From NCBI GenBank assembly GCA_964247695.1, contig CAXTVI010000009.1, positions 1 to 64,000 of the forward strand: a stretch of 64,000 nt of DNA, given 5' to 3'. The notes beneath the pieces were generated by a model. The model did not search any database. It worked only from the letters and a program-made list of their open reading frames with translations, and was not told the origin of the DNA. Shown in pieces: positions 43,649 through 52,793 of this stretch. Position numbers and translations under genes: made by a program. How positions within the stretch are numbered: the stretch's first letter is position 1; each line of letters starts with the position of its first letter. The stretch is from Lichenicoccus sp964247695 (lineage in GTDB: Bacteria; Pseudomonadota; Alphaproteobacteria; Acetobacterales; Acetobacteraceae).

Positions 43649-44740
43649 ATGAAGAAACAACGGACCGCCCTGGCCGCACTCTCAGACGACCTGGCCGCCG
43701 ACCTGCCCGCCGACCTGCCCGGCAACGGTTCGGTCGCCCCCGGCCCGATCGCGGCGGCAGTGCAGCGCGAGCGTGCGCAGCCGGTCTTCGCGGCACCCCG
43801 CGGGCGTATCTACGGCAGCATCGTCGAGACCGTGGGAGGCACCCCGTTGGTGGCGTTGCCGCGCCTGTCGCAGGAGGACGGGCTGCTCGCCGACGTTGCG
43901 CTGAAGCTCGAATTCTTCAATCCGCTGGGCTCGGTCAAGGACCGCATCGGCGCCGCCATGGTGCTGCGCGCCGAGCGCGAGGGCCTGATCACGCCGGGCC
44001 GCACCGTGCTGGTCGAGCCGACCTCGGGCAATACCGGCATCGCGCTCGCCTTCGTCGCCGCCTCGCGCGGCTACCGGCTGATCGTAACCATGCCGGAAGG
44101 CGCCTCGGTCGAGCGACGCAAGATGCTGCGGCTGATGGATGTGCAGCTCGAGCTGACGCCGTCGCGGCTCGGCATGGCGGGCGCGATCGCACGCGCGCGC
44201 GACATCCTGGACGCGACGCCGAACTCCTGGATGCCGCGGCAGTTCGACAATCCCGCCAATCCGGACATCCATGCCGAGACCACCGCCGAGGAGATCTGGG
44301 CCGATACCGGTGGACGCGTCGACATCATCGTCGCCGGAATCGGCACCGGGGGCACCGCCACCGGAATCGCGCGCGCGCTCAAGCCGCGCCGGGCTGCCTT
44401 GCGCGTCTATGGAATCGAGCCGTCGGAGAGTGCCGTGCTGAACGGCGACGAGCCGGGGCCGCACGGCATCCAGGGCATCGGCCCCGGCTTCTGCCCGGGC
44501 GTGCTCGATCTCTCGATCCTGGACGGCGTCCTGACCGTATCGGAGCGCGAGGCCATCGCGGCCGCCCGGCGTTGCGCCCGCATGGAAGGCCTGCCGATCG
44601 GGATCTCGTCGGGAGCGGCTCTGCACGCGGCGCTGGGGCTGGCACGTAACCCGTCCAACGAAGGCAAGCAGATCGTGGCGATCGTACCGTCGTTCGCGGA
44701 ACGCTATCTGTCCACGTCGCTGTTCGCCGGCCTCGGCTGA
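43649..44740 (+). CDS. cysK: Cysteine synthase A with N-terminal extension
   Basis: PLP enzyme (363 aa) making cysteine from O-acetylserine and sulfide. GRIYGSIVETVGGTPLVAL, the Schiff-base Lys in NPLGSVKDRIG, the PTSGNTGIAL loop and GIGTGGTATGIARAL phosphate loop are complete. CysK normally begins close to the IxETVGxTPL motif; here about 40 extra residues precede it, including the repeat-like DLAADLPADLPG. ATG 43649 has AGGAAA about 11 nt upstream. The extension starts MKKQRTALAAL and is not an obvious export signal. Confidence 0.93.
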   Translation: MKKQRTALAALSDDLAADLPADLPGNGSVAPGPIAAAVQRERAQPVFAAPRGRIYGSIVETVGGTPLVALPRLSQEDGLLADVALKLEFFNPLGSVKDRIGAAMVLRAEREGLITPGRTVLVEPTSGNTGIALAFVAASRGYRLIVTMPEGASVERRKMLRLMDVQLELTPSRLGMAGAIARARDILDATPNSWMPRQFDNPANPDIHAETTAEEIWADTGGRVDIIVAGIGTGGTATGIARALKPRRAALRVYGIEPSESAVLNGDEPGPHGIQGIGPGFCPGVLDLSILDGVLTVSEREAIAAARRCARMEGLPIGISSGAALHAALGLARNPSNEGKQIVAIVPSFAERYLSTSLFAGLG

Positions 44741-44755
44741 GGCCGGGCGGGAGCA

Positions 44756-44779
44756 GGGCCGGGCGCCACCGCCCGGCCC
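44756..44779. repeat. GC hairpin between convergent cysK and OmpA-like genes
   Basis: GGGCCGGGCG, loop CCAC, CGCCCGGCCC: a perfect 10-bp stem in the 45-bp gap between the two stop codons. It could slow or stop transcription from both sides, but no T-tract follows on either strand. Confidence 0.5.
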
Positions 44780-44785
44780 GCGCCG

Positions 44786-45961
44786 CTACTGCATGATGAT
44801 CTCGACGCGCCGGTTCTGCGGCTCGCGGGTGTTGGGCGCGGTCTGCGCCAGCGGGTGCGTCTCGCCGTAGCCGTGGATGTCGATGGCGGTCTCCGGCACG
44901 CCGTCGCGCACCAGCTCGCCGCGCACCGCGGTCGCGCGCCGCACCGACAGCGCCTGGTTGTAGGCAGCACCCCGCTCGCCCGGCTGCGCCGCCGAGTTGT
45001 CGGTATAGCCGTTGACCTCCAGGCGCGTGGTCTGCACCCGGGTCGAGGCCTGCGCGGCCTCGGCGATGATCTGCCGGGCGCGGTCGCTGAGGGTCGCGCG
45101 GTCCCAGTCGAAGAACACGAGATAGGTGCGCGACGGCGCCGGAGCGGGAGCGGACTCCGCCGGCGGCCCGGGCGGCGGCGGCGGCGGCGCCGGGTTGAAC
45201 TCGTAGCGCAGGCCGAGCAGCACCGAGTGGTTGTAGTCCGACGTGATGTCCTCGTTGCCGCGCGCGACGCCATACGGCTTGGGCCCGAAGGCGCCGGCGG
45301 TGCCGATGCTGCTGCCGCTGAAATTCTCGGGCCCGAGCACCGAAAAGAAGCGATATTCGGCGGTCATCGACAGGCCGACGACCCACGGCACCGGTAGCGA
45401 GACGCCGAACATCGCCTGATAGGCGAGGTTGTCCGACGTGCCGCCGATATGCTCGGCAAACGGATAGTTCGTGCCGGAATACTGCGTATCCATATGCGTC
45501 CAGGCATAGCCGGCGCCGACGCCGAGATACGGATAGATCCAGCTCTTGCCGATATCCATGTCGAACAGCACGTTCGCCATGCCGCCGTAGTTCTGCTGGT
45601 GGCCACCGGCCTCGGTCGGGAATCCGGTGCCGAGGAAATGCTGCAGCGTGTTGTCGCGGTAGTTGCCCTCGAGCTCGACCCTGACACCGTTGCCGAAGCC
45701 CCAGCCGACGCTGCCGATCCCGGTGTAGCCGACACCCCAGCGATCCTTGCCGGACGGGAACTCGGGGCTGAGCCGGACGGTCTCGTCCTGCAGGAAGTTG
45801 GCGCCGCCGGCCAGCCCGACATAGAGCCCGCTGACCGGCTGGGCGAGGGCGTGACCCCCGAGCAGCACAGCCGCGGCCGGCAGCCCGAGCAGTTGCGCCG
45901 TCAGCCTGACCGGTGCCGCGAGCGCGCTGCCGCCCAGCAATCTCGTAACGCGCCCAATCAT
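44786..45961 (-). CDS. OmpA-family outer-membrane protein
   Basis: 391 aa. A signal peptide (ending GGHALAQP) leads into an eight-strand beta-barrel (about 25-265, YVGLAGGANFLQDE... to LGLRYEFNP). A proline linker (APPPPPPGPP) and an OmpA C-terminal peptidoglycan-binding domain follow, with FFDWDRATLSDRARQII, VNGYTDNSA and LSVRRATAVRGEL. ATG 45961 has a G-rich site 5 nt upstream; GTG 45982 is in frame. It ties the outer membrane to the cell wall. Divergent from the TonB receptor. Confidence 0.92.
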   Translation of the reverse strand: MIGRVTRLLGGSALAAPVRLTAQLLGLPAAAVLLGGHALAQPVSGLYVGLAGGANFLQDETVRLSPEFPSGKDRWGVGYTGIGSVGWGFGNGVRVELEGNYRDNTLQHFLGTGFPTEAGGHQQNYGGMANVLFDMDIGKSWIYPYLGVGAGYAWTHMDTQYSGTNYPFAEHIGGTSDNLAYQAMFGVSLPVPWVVGLSMTAEYRFFSVLGPENFSGSSIGTAGAFGPKPYGVARGNEDITSDYNHSVLLGLRYEFNPAPPPPPPGPPAESAPAPAPSRTYLVFFDWDRATLSDRARQIIAEAAQASTRVQTTRLEVNGYTDNSAAQPGERGAAYNQALSVRRATAVRGELVRDGVPETAIDIHGYGETHPLAQTAPNTREPQNRRVEIIMQ

Positions 45962-46315
45962 CAGCACCCCCGCCTTCGCCACGCACGATCCGGCAACGGA
46001 TCCCGGTGCGCCTCCACCAACCGTTCCGGTCCTACCGGGTTTCGGGCGCGGGTAGAAGAGCGGAAGCCGGAAGTCATGTTTTGCAGCGCTGTAGCGTGGC
46101 GGGCACGCCCGCTGGGCCGCCGCCCCACAGCTTCCATGCGCATCGTGCGCAGCAGAGTTGCAATCTTGTCACACCGAGGCGGGAACTTTGTTCCGAACGC
46201 CGAGACCCGTATCGTTTCGTGACGTAACGTTTACTTTTGGCTCAGCCACGCGGCCTCTCCGAGCCGCCATGTCTCCGGCATCCGGCCGAAGCATGCCTGA
46301 ACCAGAGTGCTTCCG
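45962..46315. other. Divergent intergenic region, 354 bp
   Basis: Promoter region for the OmpA-like gene (minus) and TonB-dependent receptor gene (plus). A short perfect palindrome GGAAC-TTT-GTTCC lies at 46182-46194 and could be an operator. Nothing resembling a Fur box, riboswitch or RNA gene was found by eye. Confidence 0.4.
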
Positions 46316-49186
46316 ATGACCGGTGCTCCGACCTTGAATTTCCGAAGAAGCCTCGCGGCATCGGCTGCGGCTGCGGCCCTGCTTGCGGCCCATCCAGCCA
46401 GCGCCCAGATCAGCGGCGCCAACACCGTCGCGGCGCCGACGGCAGGCGTCGGCAACACGTCGTCCGGCTCGCCCGCCGCCGGCTCCGCCGAGGATGTGCT
46501 CGTGACCGGCTCGCGCCTGCGCACCAGCAACCTGACCAGCGAGGCGCCGATCACGGTGGTCACGTCCAAGCAGATCGAGCAGTCGAGCGCGCAGACGATC
46601 GAGGACGTGCTGCGCAAGATCCCGTCGGTGGGTAACTCGGGGAACTTCTCCACCACCAACAATGGCGCCAACGGGTCGTCCTGCATCGACCTGCTCAACC
46701 TCGGCATCACCCGTACGCTGGTGCTGGTGGACGGACGCCGCTTCGTGCACTCCGCCTACGGGTCCGGCGAGGATTGTGTCGATCTCGACACCATTCCGAT
46801 CCAGATGATCGACCGCATCGAGATCCTCAAGGACGGCGCCTCCACCATCTACGGCGCCGACGCGGTGGCGGGCGTGGTCAACATCATCACCAAGAAGAAC
46901 TTCTCCGGCACGCAGATCAACACGAACGGCAACATCACCGCGTCAGGCGACAACCTTCAGGGCGACATCTCCGGCATCACCGGCTTCGACTTCGACCAGG
47001 GTCGCGGCAACTTCACGATCAGCGGCCACTATCTCGACCGTGGTCCGGTGCTGCAGAAGGATCGCGACTGGGCCGATCCGGTGGTCACCGGCGACAACGG
47101 GCCCGGCAATCCCTACACCATCGGTTCAGGCATTCCCGTCGCGGGCCGGTATTTCGGCGCCAACTCGGGCGACGAGATCACCACCATCAACAACAAGGTC
47201 GTTCCGTTCAGCGGTATCTATCAGGGAGCCAATGGCGGCCAGCCGAATATCAATGGCCGCTACGACTACGGCTACGACAGCTACCTGTCGGATCGCGAGA
47301 CCCAGGGCAATATAGCGGCCCAGACGCACTACGATCTCAACGACCATTTCTCCGCCTACGCCTCTGCATTCTACACTCACAAGAACACCGAGGAGCAGTT
47401 GTCCGGCCAGCCGGAGACCGGCAATCCCAACACCGCATCCTCGCTCGTCATCCCGCAGGGCAATCCGTTCGCAGAGGCGCTCGGCATCAACGAACCCCTG
47501 AGCGGGTTCCGCCGCACCACCGATATCGGCCCGCGTCAATACAGGACCGGAACCGATACATATCAGGCAACTGTCGGCGCCAAGGGCAACATCACAGGCA
47601 ACTGGGACTACGACGCCTACTTCACTTACGGATATTCGGACACCACGATCTCGACGGACAACTCGATAAACGCCACCAAGTTCGAGAATGCGCTCGGCTC
47701 GGACGGCGTTCTCACGGATCCTTACAACGCGGCGCTCTGCAACGCGGCCGCCGGCTGCGCGCTGCTGAACCCGTTCGGCGCCGGCAACATCAGCCCGGCT
47801 GCCGCCAAGTATGTCTCGTTTGTGGATAATGAGAACGCGTACTACCAGTTCCGCGACTACGGCGCCACGGTCACCAACAACCATCTGCTGCAGCTCCCGT
47901 ATGGCCCGCTCGCGCTGGCTGTCGGCTTTGAATACCGGCAGGAAAGCGGGGCGGATCACCCTGACCCGGTTGTTGAATCCGGCCAGGCCACCCAGGCGCA
48001 GATCCTGCCGACCGGCGGCGGCTTTGATGTGGGCGAGGTGTTCGGCGAGCTGAACATCCCGCTTCTGAAGAACCTCATCGCCGCGAAGGATCTGTCGGCC
48101 GACGTCTCCGGCCGCTGGTCGGACTACAACACCTTCGGCGGCGTGCAGAACTTCAAGGCCGGCCTGAACTGGTCGCCGACACAGGATATCCGCTTCAGGG
48201 CAAATCTTGGCACATCGACCCGCCAGCCGGCGATCCAGGAGGCCTTCGGTGGCGACACGCTCAGCTTCGAACAAGGCACCGATCCCTGCTCGCAGATCGC
48301 CACCTACGGCGGCCTTGCCGGGAATGTCAGCGCTAACTGCGCGAGGCAGAAGGTTCCGGTCGGCTTCCAGCAGACCGGCGACCAGATCGCGACGCTGGTC
48401 GGCGGCAACCCGCAGCTGCTGCCTGAGACGTCCCGCACCTACACGATCGGCTCCGTGCTGACGCCGCGCTGGCTGAAGAATTTCTCGGCAACCGTCGACT
48501 ACTACCACACCTCGATCAACAACTCGATCGGCGAGGTTCCGGTGCAGTATGTCGAGGACCAGTGCTACACGAGTGCAAACTTCTCAAGCCCGTTCTGCGC
48601 CGACGCCGGCACGCGCAACGGCTCCGGCAACATCGCGCTTGCGAATGCGCCCTACCAGAACCTCGGCGTGGTGCGGACCAACGGCATCGACTTCGACATG
48701 AACTACCTGCTGAAGTTGCGCGGAAACAACGCCTTCAGTTTCAGCAACGAACTGGTCGACACCATCGGCTACACCGAGCAGCTCGTGAATGGCGGCGCGT
48801 TCGTCAACCTGAAGGGCACGCTCAACACCGTCCTCGGCGGCGGCCTGTATCCGGTCGGCGTTCCGGTCATCCGCGACAACTTCACCGGCACCTGGCTGCA
48901 CGGGCCCTTCAGCTTCAGCTGGACCGTGCGCTACATCGACGGCATGACCTACAACGAAGGCGGCTCCAACTTCACGGCGGCGGACCGGTTCTACAAGACC
49001 AACGAGGTCTTCTACCACGACATCGTCGCCGCCTATAACTTCAAGCGGATCCAGGTGATCGCCGGTATCGACAACCTGTTCGACCGGACCCCGCCCTTCG
49101 CGCTGGACGGCACCGAGAACACCGCGGCCAACATCTACGACGTCTTCGGCCGGACCTTCTACGCGAGGCTGCAGGTCAAGTTCTGA
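46316..49186 (+). CDS. TonB-dependent outer-membrane receptor
   Basis: 956-aa receptor. A signal peptide (ending AHPASAQ) is followed by a TonB box-like EDVLVTGSRL and a plug domain (APITVVTSKQIEQSS, GITRTLVLVDGRR, IEILKDGASTIYGADAVAGVVNIIT). A 22-strand barrel ends RTFYARLQVKF with terminal Phe. It lacks an N-terminal STN domain, so no FecR/sigma signalling is expected. Sequence and size fit the large 'iron complex/sugar' receptor group of alphaproteobacteria whose substrates are often oligosaccharides or siderophores. ATG 46316 used; GTG 46307 is possible. Ends in a strong terminator. Confidence 0.94.
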   Translation: MTGAPTLNFRRSLAASAAAAALLAAHPASAQISGANTVAAPTAGVGNTSSGSPAAGSAEDVLVTGSRLRTSNLTSEAPITVVTSKQIEQSSAQTIEDVLRKIPSVGNSGNFSTTNNGANGSSCIDLLNLGITRTLVLVDGRRFVHSAYGSGEDCVDLDTIPIQMIDRIEILKDGASTIYGADAVAGVVNIITKKNFSGTQINTNGNITASGDNLQGDISGITGFDFDQGRGNFTISGHYLDRGPVLQKDRDWADPVVTGDNGPGNPYTIGSGIPVAGRYFGANSGDEITTINNKVVPFSGIYQGANGGQPNINGRYDYGYDSYLSDRETQGNIAAQTHYDLNDHFSAYASAFYTHKNTEEQLSGQPETGNPNTASSLVIPQGNPFAEALGINEPLSGFRRTTDIGPRQYRTGTDTYQATVGAKGNITGNWDYDAYFTYGYSDTTISTDNSINATKFENALGSDGVLTDPYNAALCNAAAGCALLNPFGAGNISPAAAKYVSFVDNENAYYQFRDYGATVTNNHLLQLPYGPLALAVGFEYRQESGADHPDPVVESGQATQAQILPTGGGFDVGEVFGELNIPLLKNLIAAKDLSADVSGRWSDYNTFGGVQNFKAGLNWSPTQDIRFRANLGTSTRQPAIQEAFGGDTLSFEQGTDPCSQIATYGGLAGNVSANCARQKVPVGFQQTGDQIATLVGGNPQLLPETSRTYTIGSVLTPRWLKNFSATVDYYHTSINNSIGEVPVQYVEDQCYTSANFSSPFCADAGTRNGSGNIALANAPYQNLGVVRTNGIDFDMNYLLKLRGNNAFSFSNELVDTIGYTEQLVNGGAFVNLKGTLNTVLGGGLYPVGVPVIRDNFTGTWLHGPFSFSWTVRYIDGMTYNEGGSNFTAADRFYKTNEVFYHDIVAAYNFKRIQVIAGIDNLFDRTPPFALDGTENTAANIYDVFGRTFYARLQVKF

Positions 49187-49210
49187 CCTCGCGAGCTCCG
49201 GCACTGCGAC

Positions 49211-49243
49211 AAGGCTGTGCGACTTCGGTCGCACAGCCTTTTT
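49211..49243 (+). terminator. Rho-independent terminator of the TonB receptor gene
   Basis: A 13-bp perfect stem, AAGGCTGTGCGAC/GTCGCACAGCCTT, closes on the extra-stable C(UUCG)G tetraloop and runs into TTTTTC. It lies 25 nt after the receptor stop. Confidence 0.93.
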
Positions 49244-49259
49244 CTTGTCAGCCGGATGA

Positions 49260-51242
49260 TTAGACGGTAGCCGGCGGCAACTCGCGCAGCATCGGTGCAA
49301 GCTGTCCCGCATAGTCGCGCCAGCGTCCCACACCGGCGGCGTTGATCGGGCGGCGGACCTGGGCGCGGCTGGCGCTCCCGATCCGCCGGTCCTGCTCGTA
49401 GAAGCGCTCGCAGGCCGCGTCATACGGCAGGTCGAGGAATGCCAGCACGCGCCGCAGCGTGGCGTCGAAGTCGACGATCCACTCGGCATGATCGAGCATC
49501 AGCATCGGCGACGGCAGGCTCGCGCGCCAGTGTTCGATGAGCTTCTGCTGTTTCGCGATATACCACCCGAGATCCGCGAGATCGTGGGCGTAGGGGTGGT
49601 AGCCGATGAAGCGGTGCTGGAAGATCGAGGCCCCGACGTCGCGCAGGTCGCGCGTGCAGCAGATGATCCGTGCTCCGGGCAGCAGGGTCGCGAGAAAGCC
49701 AAGGTGGAAGACGTTGTCCGGCATCTTGTCCAGCACGCACGCAGCCGGCGGCGCCAGCGCATGCAGGTCGGCAAGATAGACGGCCGATGCGTCGGTCAGG
49801 GTTGCGGCATCGAGCGCGGCCGCGCGGGTCATCGCGGTGCCGGCGGCCAGCGTCCCGGTCAGCCGCGCCAGCGTTTCGCGCACTGCCAGCCGCTCGCCGG
49901 CGCCGTGCACAGCGGGGTGGGCGCTGAGGATCTGCTCGAGCAGGGTGGTGCCGGTGCGCGGCAGGCCTACGATGAAGACCGGCGCCGGGTCCGTCATGTC
50001 GGCGCGCGGGCCGTTCGCGAGGCGCTTCGCGTCGAAGCAGCGGACGATCGCCTCCAGGTAGAGTTCGTGCTGCTGTCGCGAGAATGGCTGTGCGGCTCCG
50101 AGAAGCGCGTGGCCGCGGTGCCAGTGCCCGAAGGCGGCCGCCGGATTGCGCTCCGTGCGGCGGAGGTCGGCGAGATCGAAATGCGCATCGATCCGGTGCT
50201 CCAGCGTGCCGGCCTCACGGATCGTGGTGAGAAGCGTCACCCGGTCCGCAAGCGCCGCTGCCTCCGGCCGTGCCGCCCGGCGCGTGAGCACGAGGCGCTG
50301 CCATGTCAGCAGCAGTTCCAGTTCGCGGACCGGATCCTGTCCCGCTCTGGCAAGTTCTCGTTTCGCCGCGCTGTCCTGGCCCAGGGCGATCAGTGCCTGC
50401 GCCCGTTCCGCGTGCCATCGCGATCGCAGCGGTCCGCGCGACGGCGACGCCGGGACCGCGTCCAGCACGGCAAGTGCCGCGGCAGCCTCGTCATCGAGCA
50501 GCAGACGGCTGGCCAGCGCAATGCGGCCGAGGAGGCAGCCGGGATCGCGCGCGAGCACGGCCCTGAGGCGTGCCGCCGCCGTGCGCGGCTGGCCACAAAG
50601 ATGCTCCACCAGGGCCAGCTCGCACTCCGCCTCCAGAAGTTGCGGCTGCAGGCCCAGGGCTTCCGTGAAGGCCGCGCGCGCGTCCAGTACCTTGTCCAGC
50701 CGCATGCAGATCCTGCCGAGCGCCATCCAGGCTTCCGCGAGGTCGGTGGGCGAGGCCGCGGGTGACGCCTGCAGCGCTGCCAGCGCCGAACCGCGTTCCG
50801 CATAGACCGCGTCGAGCAGTTCGGGTGCGAGTATCACCGCGCGCCGCGCCGCCGCGAGCGCGTCCTGCGGCAGGCCCTGCCTGAGCAGTGCGCGCGACAG
50901 ATGGATCAATGGCGCCGGATCGCCAGGTGTCAGCGACGCCGCAGCCTGGAGGGCGCTGGCCGCCTCCGCGTGATGTCCGGCCGCGTGCAGGCCGATCCCA
51001 TGCCAGGTTGCGGATACCGCGTCGCCCGGCGCCACCGCCACCGCCCGTGCCAGATAGGGCAGGGCGTCCGATGCGGCGCCGGTCCGCAACAGGGCCATGC
51101 CATGAAGCCGAAGCAGGACGGTGTCGTCGGGGTCTCGCTCCAGCAGAGCGGCAAGCAGTGTCGCAGCCAGCTTGTAGTCGCCATGCTGGAAGGAAGCCAC
51201 CGCGTCGGTGCGCGCGCGGGATGGCGACGTTTCACTTGTCAT
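49260..51242 (-). CDS. TPR-containing sulfotransferase family protein
   Basis: 660 aa. About residues 10-330 are tetratricopeptide-like helical repeats (LLRLHGMALLRTGAASDALPYL pattern). The C-terminal third is a PAPS-type sulfotransferase domain with the 5'-phosphosulfate loop IVGLPRTGTTLLEQIL, DKMPDNVFHLGF and the 3'-phosphate segment IICCTRDLRDVGASIF. It would transfer sulfate to a protein, glycan or lipid. No signal peptide. Its gene is convergent with the TonB receptor, a pairing I recall as recurrent in alphaproteobacteria. Acceptor unknown. Confidence 0.88.
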   Translation of the reverse strand: MTSETSPSRARTDAVASFQHGDYKLAATLLAALLERDPDDTVLLRLHGMALLRTGAASDALPYLARAVAVAPGDAVSATWHGIGLHAAGHHAEAASALQAAASLTPGDPAPLIHLSRALLRQGLPQDALAAARRAVILAPELLDAVYAERGSALAALQASPAASPTDLAEAWMALGRICMRLDKVLDARAAFTEALGLQPQLLEAECELALVEHLCGQPRTAAARLRAVLARDPGCLLGRIALASRLLLDDEAAAALAVLDAVPASPSRGPLRSRWHAERAQALIALGQDSAAKRELARAGQDPVRELELLLTWQRLVLTRRAARPEAAALADRVTLLTTIREAGTLEHRIDAHFDLADLRRTERNPAAAFGHWHRGHALLGAAQPFSRQQHELYLEAIVRCFDAKRLANGPRADMTDPAPVFIVGLPRTGTTLLEQILSAHPAVHGAGERLAVRETLARLTGTLAAGTAMTRAAALDAATLTDASAVYLADLHALAPPAACVLDKMPDNVFHLGFLATLLPGARIICCTRDLRDVGASIFQHRFIGYHPYAHDLADLGWYIAKQQKLIEHWRASLPSPMLMLDHAEWIVDFDATLRRVLAFLDLPYDAACERFYEQDRRIGSASRAQVRRPINAAGVGRWRDYAGQLAPMLRELPPATV

Positions 51243-51297
51243 CGGAACGCAGAGGTCGCATGACGCCTAGTTTGTATCAATTTGAGGAAAACTGCAC

Positions 51298-51510
51298 ATG
51301 ACGAACAAGGTCATCGCTGGGGTGCTGGGCATCGCCTGCCTGCTCGGTGTCGCCGGATGCGACAATACCTATACCCCGTCAGCGCATCACCAGGACGATG
51401 CCTCGACCGGAAGTTTGCTTTCCGGCACTGACACCGGTGTCAATCCGAACACCGGTCTGAACGATCCGTCGGTCAAGTCGAATTTCGGTAGTGGAAACAT
51501 CGGCCACTGA
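51298..51510 (+). CDS. Small lipoprotein, 70 aa
   Basis: Signal peptide with lipobox LLGVAGC, then a 49-residue mature part rich in Asn, Ser, Gly and Thr (GTDTGVNPNTGLNDP). GAGGA lies 9 nt before the ATG. No family recognised. It precedes the EamA transporter gene. Confidence 0.7.
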   Translation: MTNKVIAGVLGIACLLGVAGCDNTYTPSAHHQDDASTGSLLSGTDTGVNPNTGLNDPSVKSNFGSGNIGH

Positions 51511-51569
51511 CGCCATCGGATCCGGCCGGTAACGCGGCCCGCGCCGGGCAGAACACCGTCGGCCTGGGC

Positions 51570-52442
51570 GTGCTGATGGCGTTTGTCGCCTACGCGACCT
51601 ACGCGCTCAGCGACGCCTCGATCAAGCTGCTGCATGGCACGCTCGACCCGTTCGAGGTCATGTTCATCGCAGCGGCCCTCGGCACGCTGGCGATCCCGGC
51701 GCTGATGCAGGAGAGCGACGGCTGGCGCGACCTGTTCCGCTCCCGGCGCCGCGCGTTGTGGCTGATGCGCGCAGCGGCGGCGGCCAGCGGCACGCTCGCC
51801 AGCATCGTCGCCTTTACCCGGCTGCCGATGGCCGAAGCGTTCGCGATCATCTTCCTGCTGCCGGCGCTGGTGACCGTGCTGTCGGTGATCTTCCTCGGCG
51901 AGAAGATCGGCTGGCGCCGCTGGAGCGCGGTGGTGGTCGGCTTCATCGGCGTGCTGGTGGTGCTGCGGCCGGGCTTCCGGGCGCTCGGCCTCGGCCATCT
52001 GGCCGCGTTCCTGAGCGGCATGTCGGGTGCCGTGACAATCGTCATCCTGCGGGCGCTCGGTGGCGGGGAGAAGCGCATCTCGCTGTATGGCGCCGGGCTT
52101 GCCGGGCCGCTGGTGGTGAGCTTCGCGATGATGCTGCCGCACTTCACCGTGCCCAGCGGGCGGCAATGGCTGTGGCTCGCCGGCTGCGGGCTGATGGGCA
52201 CCTGCGGCAACGTCATGATCCAGCTCGCCTCGCGGAACGCCCCGGCCAGCCTGGTGGCGCCGACCCAGTACAGCCAGATGCTGTGGGCGATCCTGCTGGG
52301 CTACGCGGTGTTCCACGACCGGCCGGACGGCTGGATGTACGTGGGTGCGGCGATCATCGTGGCATCCGGACTGTTCACCTTCGCCCGCGAGAAGAAGAAG
52401 ACGCGCTGGTGGCGCACCACGCCGCCGGTGCATCCGCAGTAG
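51570..52442 (+). CDS. EamA/DMT-family transporter
   Basis: Ten-helix drug/metabolite transporter (290 aa) with two EamA repeats: FVAYATYALSDASIKLL at the start, TRLPMAEAFAIIFLLPALVTVLSVIFLGEKIGWRRW in the first half and the corresponding LVAPTQYSQMLWAILLGYAVFHDRPDGWMYVGAAII in the second. Start uncertain: GTG 51570 or ATG 51576. No good ribosome site is visible, and about 20 plausible residues precede in frame back to a CTG at 51507. Its stop lies one base from the DUF1491 stop on the other strand. Substrate unknown. Confidence 0.88.
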   Translation: MLMAFVAYATYALSDASIKLLHGTLDPFEVMFIAAALGTLAIPALMQESDGWRDLFRSRRRALWLMRAAAAASGTLASIVAFTRLPMAEAFAIIFLLPALVTVLSVIFLGEKIGWRRWSAVVVGFIGVLVVLRPGFRALGLGHLAAFLSGMSGAVTIVILRALGGGEKRISLYGAGLAGPLVVSFAMMLPHFTVPSGRQWLWLAGCGLMGTCGNVMIQLASRNAPASLVAPTQYSQMLWAILLGYAVFHDRPDGWMYVGAAIIVASGLFTFAREKKKTRWWRTTPPVHPQ

Positions 52443-52443
52443 G

Positions 52444-52782
52444 TCAGACCAGCTTCGCCTCGAACGGCGGCTTCAGGTCGGGGGCGTCGAACTCCAGCAC
52501 CCAGAGGTCCGGATCGCGGCCGACCTGGCGCTGCACGTAGGCATCGGCCGTCGCATCGTCGACCGGTGCGATGCCCGTGCCGCGCATCCAGGCGGCCTCG
52601 CCATCCGGCCCACGCATCTGGCTCAGCACCAGCACCCCACCGGTGCGGTCGCGCAGCACCGCCAGCACCCCGCCGGCATCCGCGTCGCCGCGGCGCAGCA
52701 CCATGCCGGAGCGGCCTTCCTGGTCGGCGCGGCGGATTGCCATGCTGACCCAGAACCCGGTCTTCAGCCTTGGCTCGCTCAT
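52444..52782 (-). CDS. DUF1491 family protein
   Basis: 112 aa. RLKTGFWVSMAIRRAD, a central LVLSQMRG and the C-terminal RDPDLWVLEFDAPD segment match DUF1491, small alphaproteobacterial proteins of unknown function. Soluble, no signal. Last gene of the long minus-strand string, 11 nt after the S41 peptidase stop. Confidence 0.85.
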   Translation of the reverse strand: MSEPRLKTGFWVSMAIRRADQEGRSGMVLRRGDADAGGVLAVLRDRTGGVLVLSQMRGPDGEAAWMRGTGIAPVDDATADAYVQRQVGRDPDLWVLEFDAPDLKPPFEAKLV

Positions 52783-52793
52783 GTCCCGAGATC

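Noticed and set aside
46182..46198. GAAC-N8-GAAC near the TonB receptor as a LexA box
   Set aside because: The alphaproteobacterial LexA site needs direct repeats with a 7-bp gap; here the gap is 8, and a TonB receptor is not an SOS gene.
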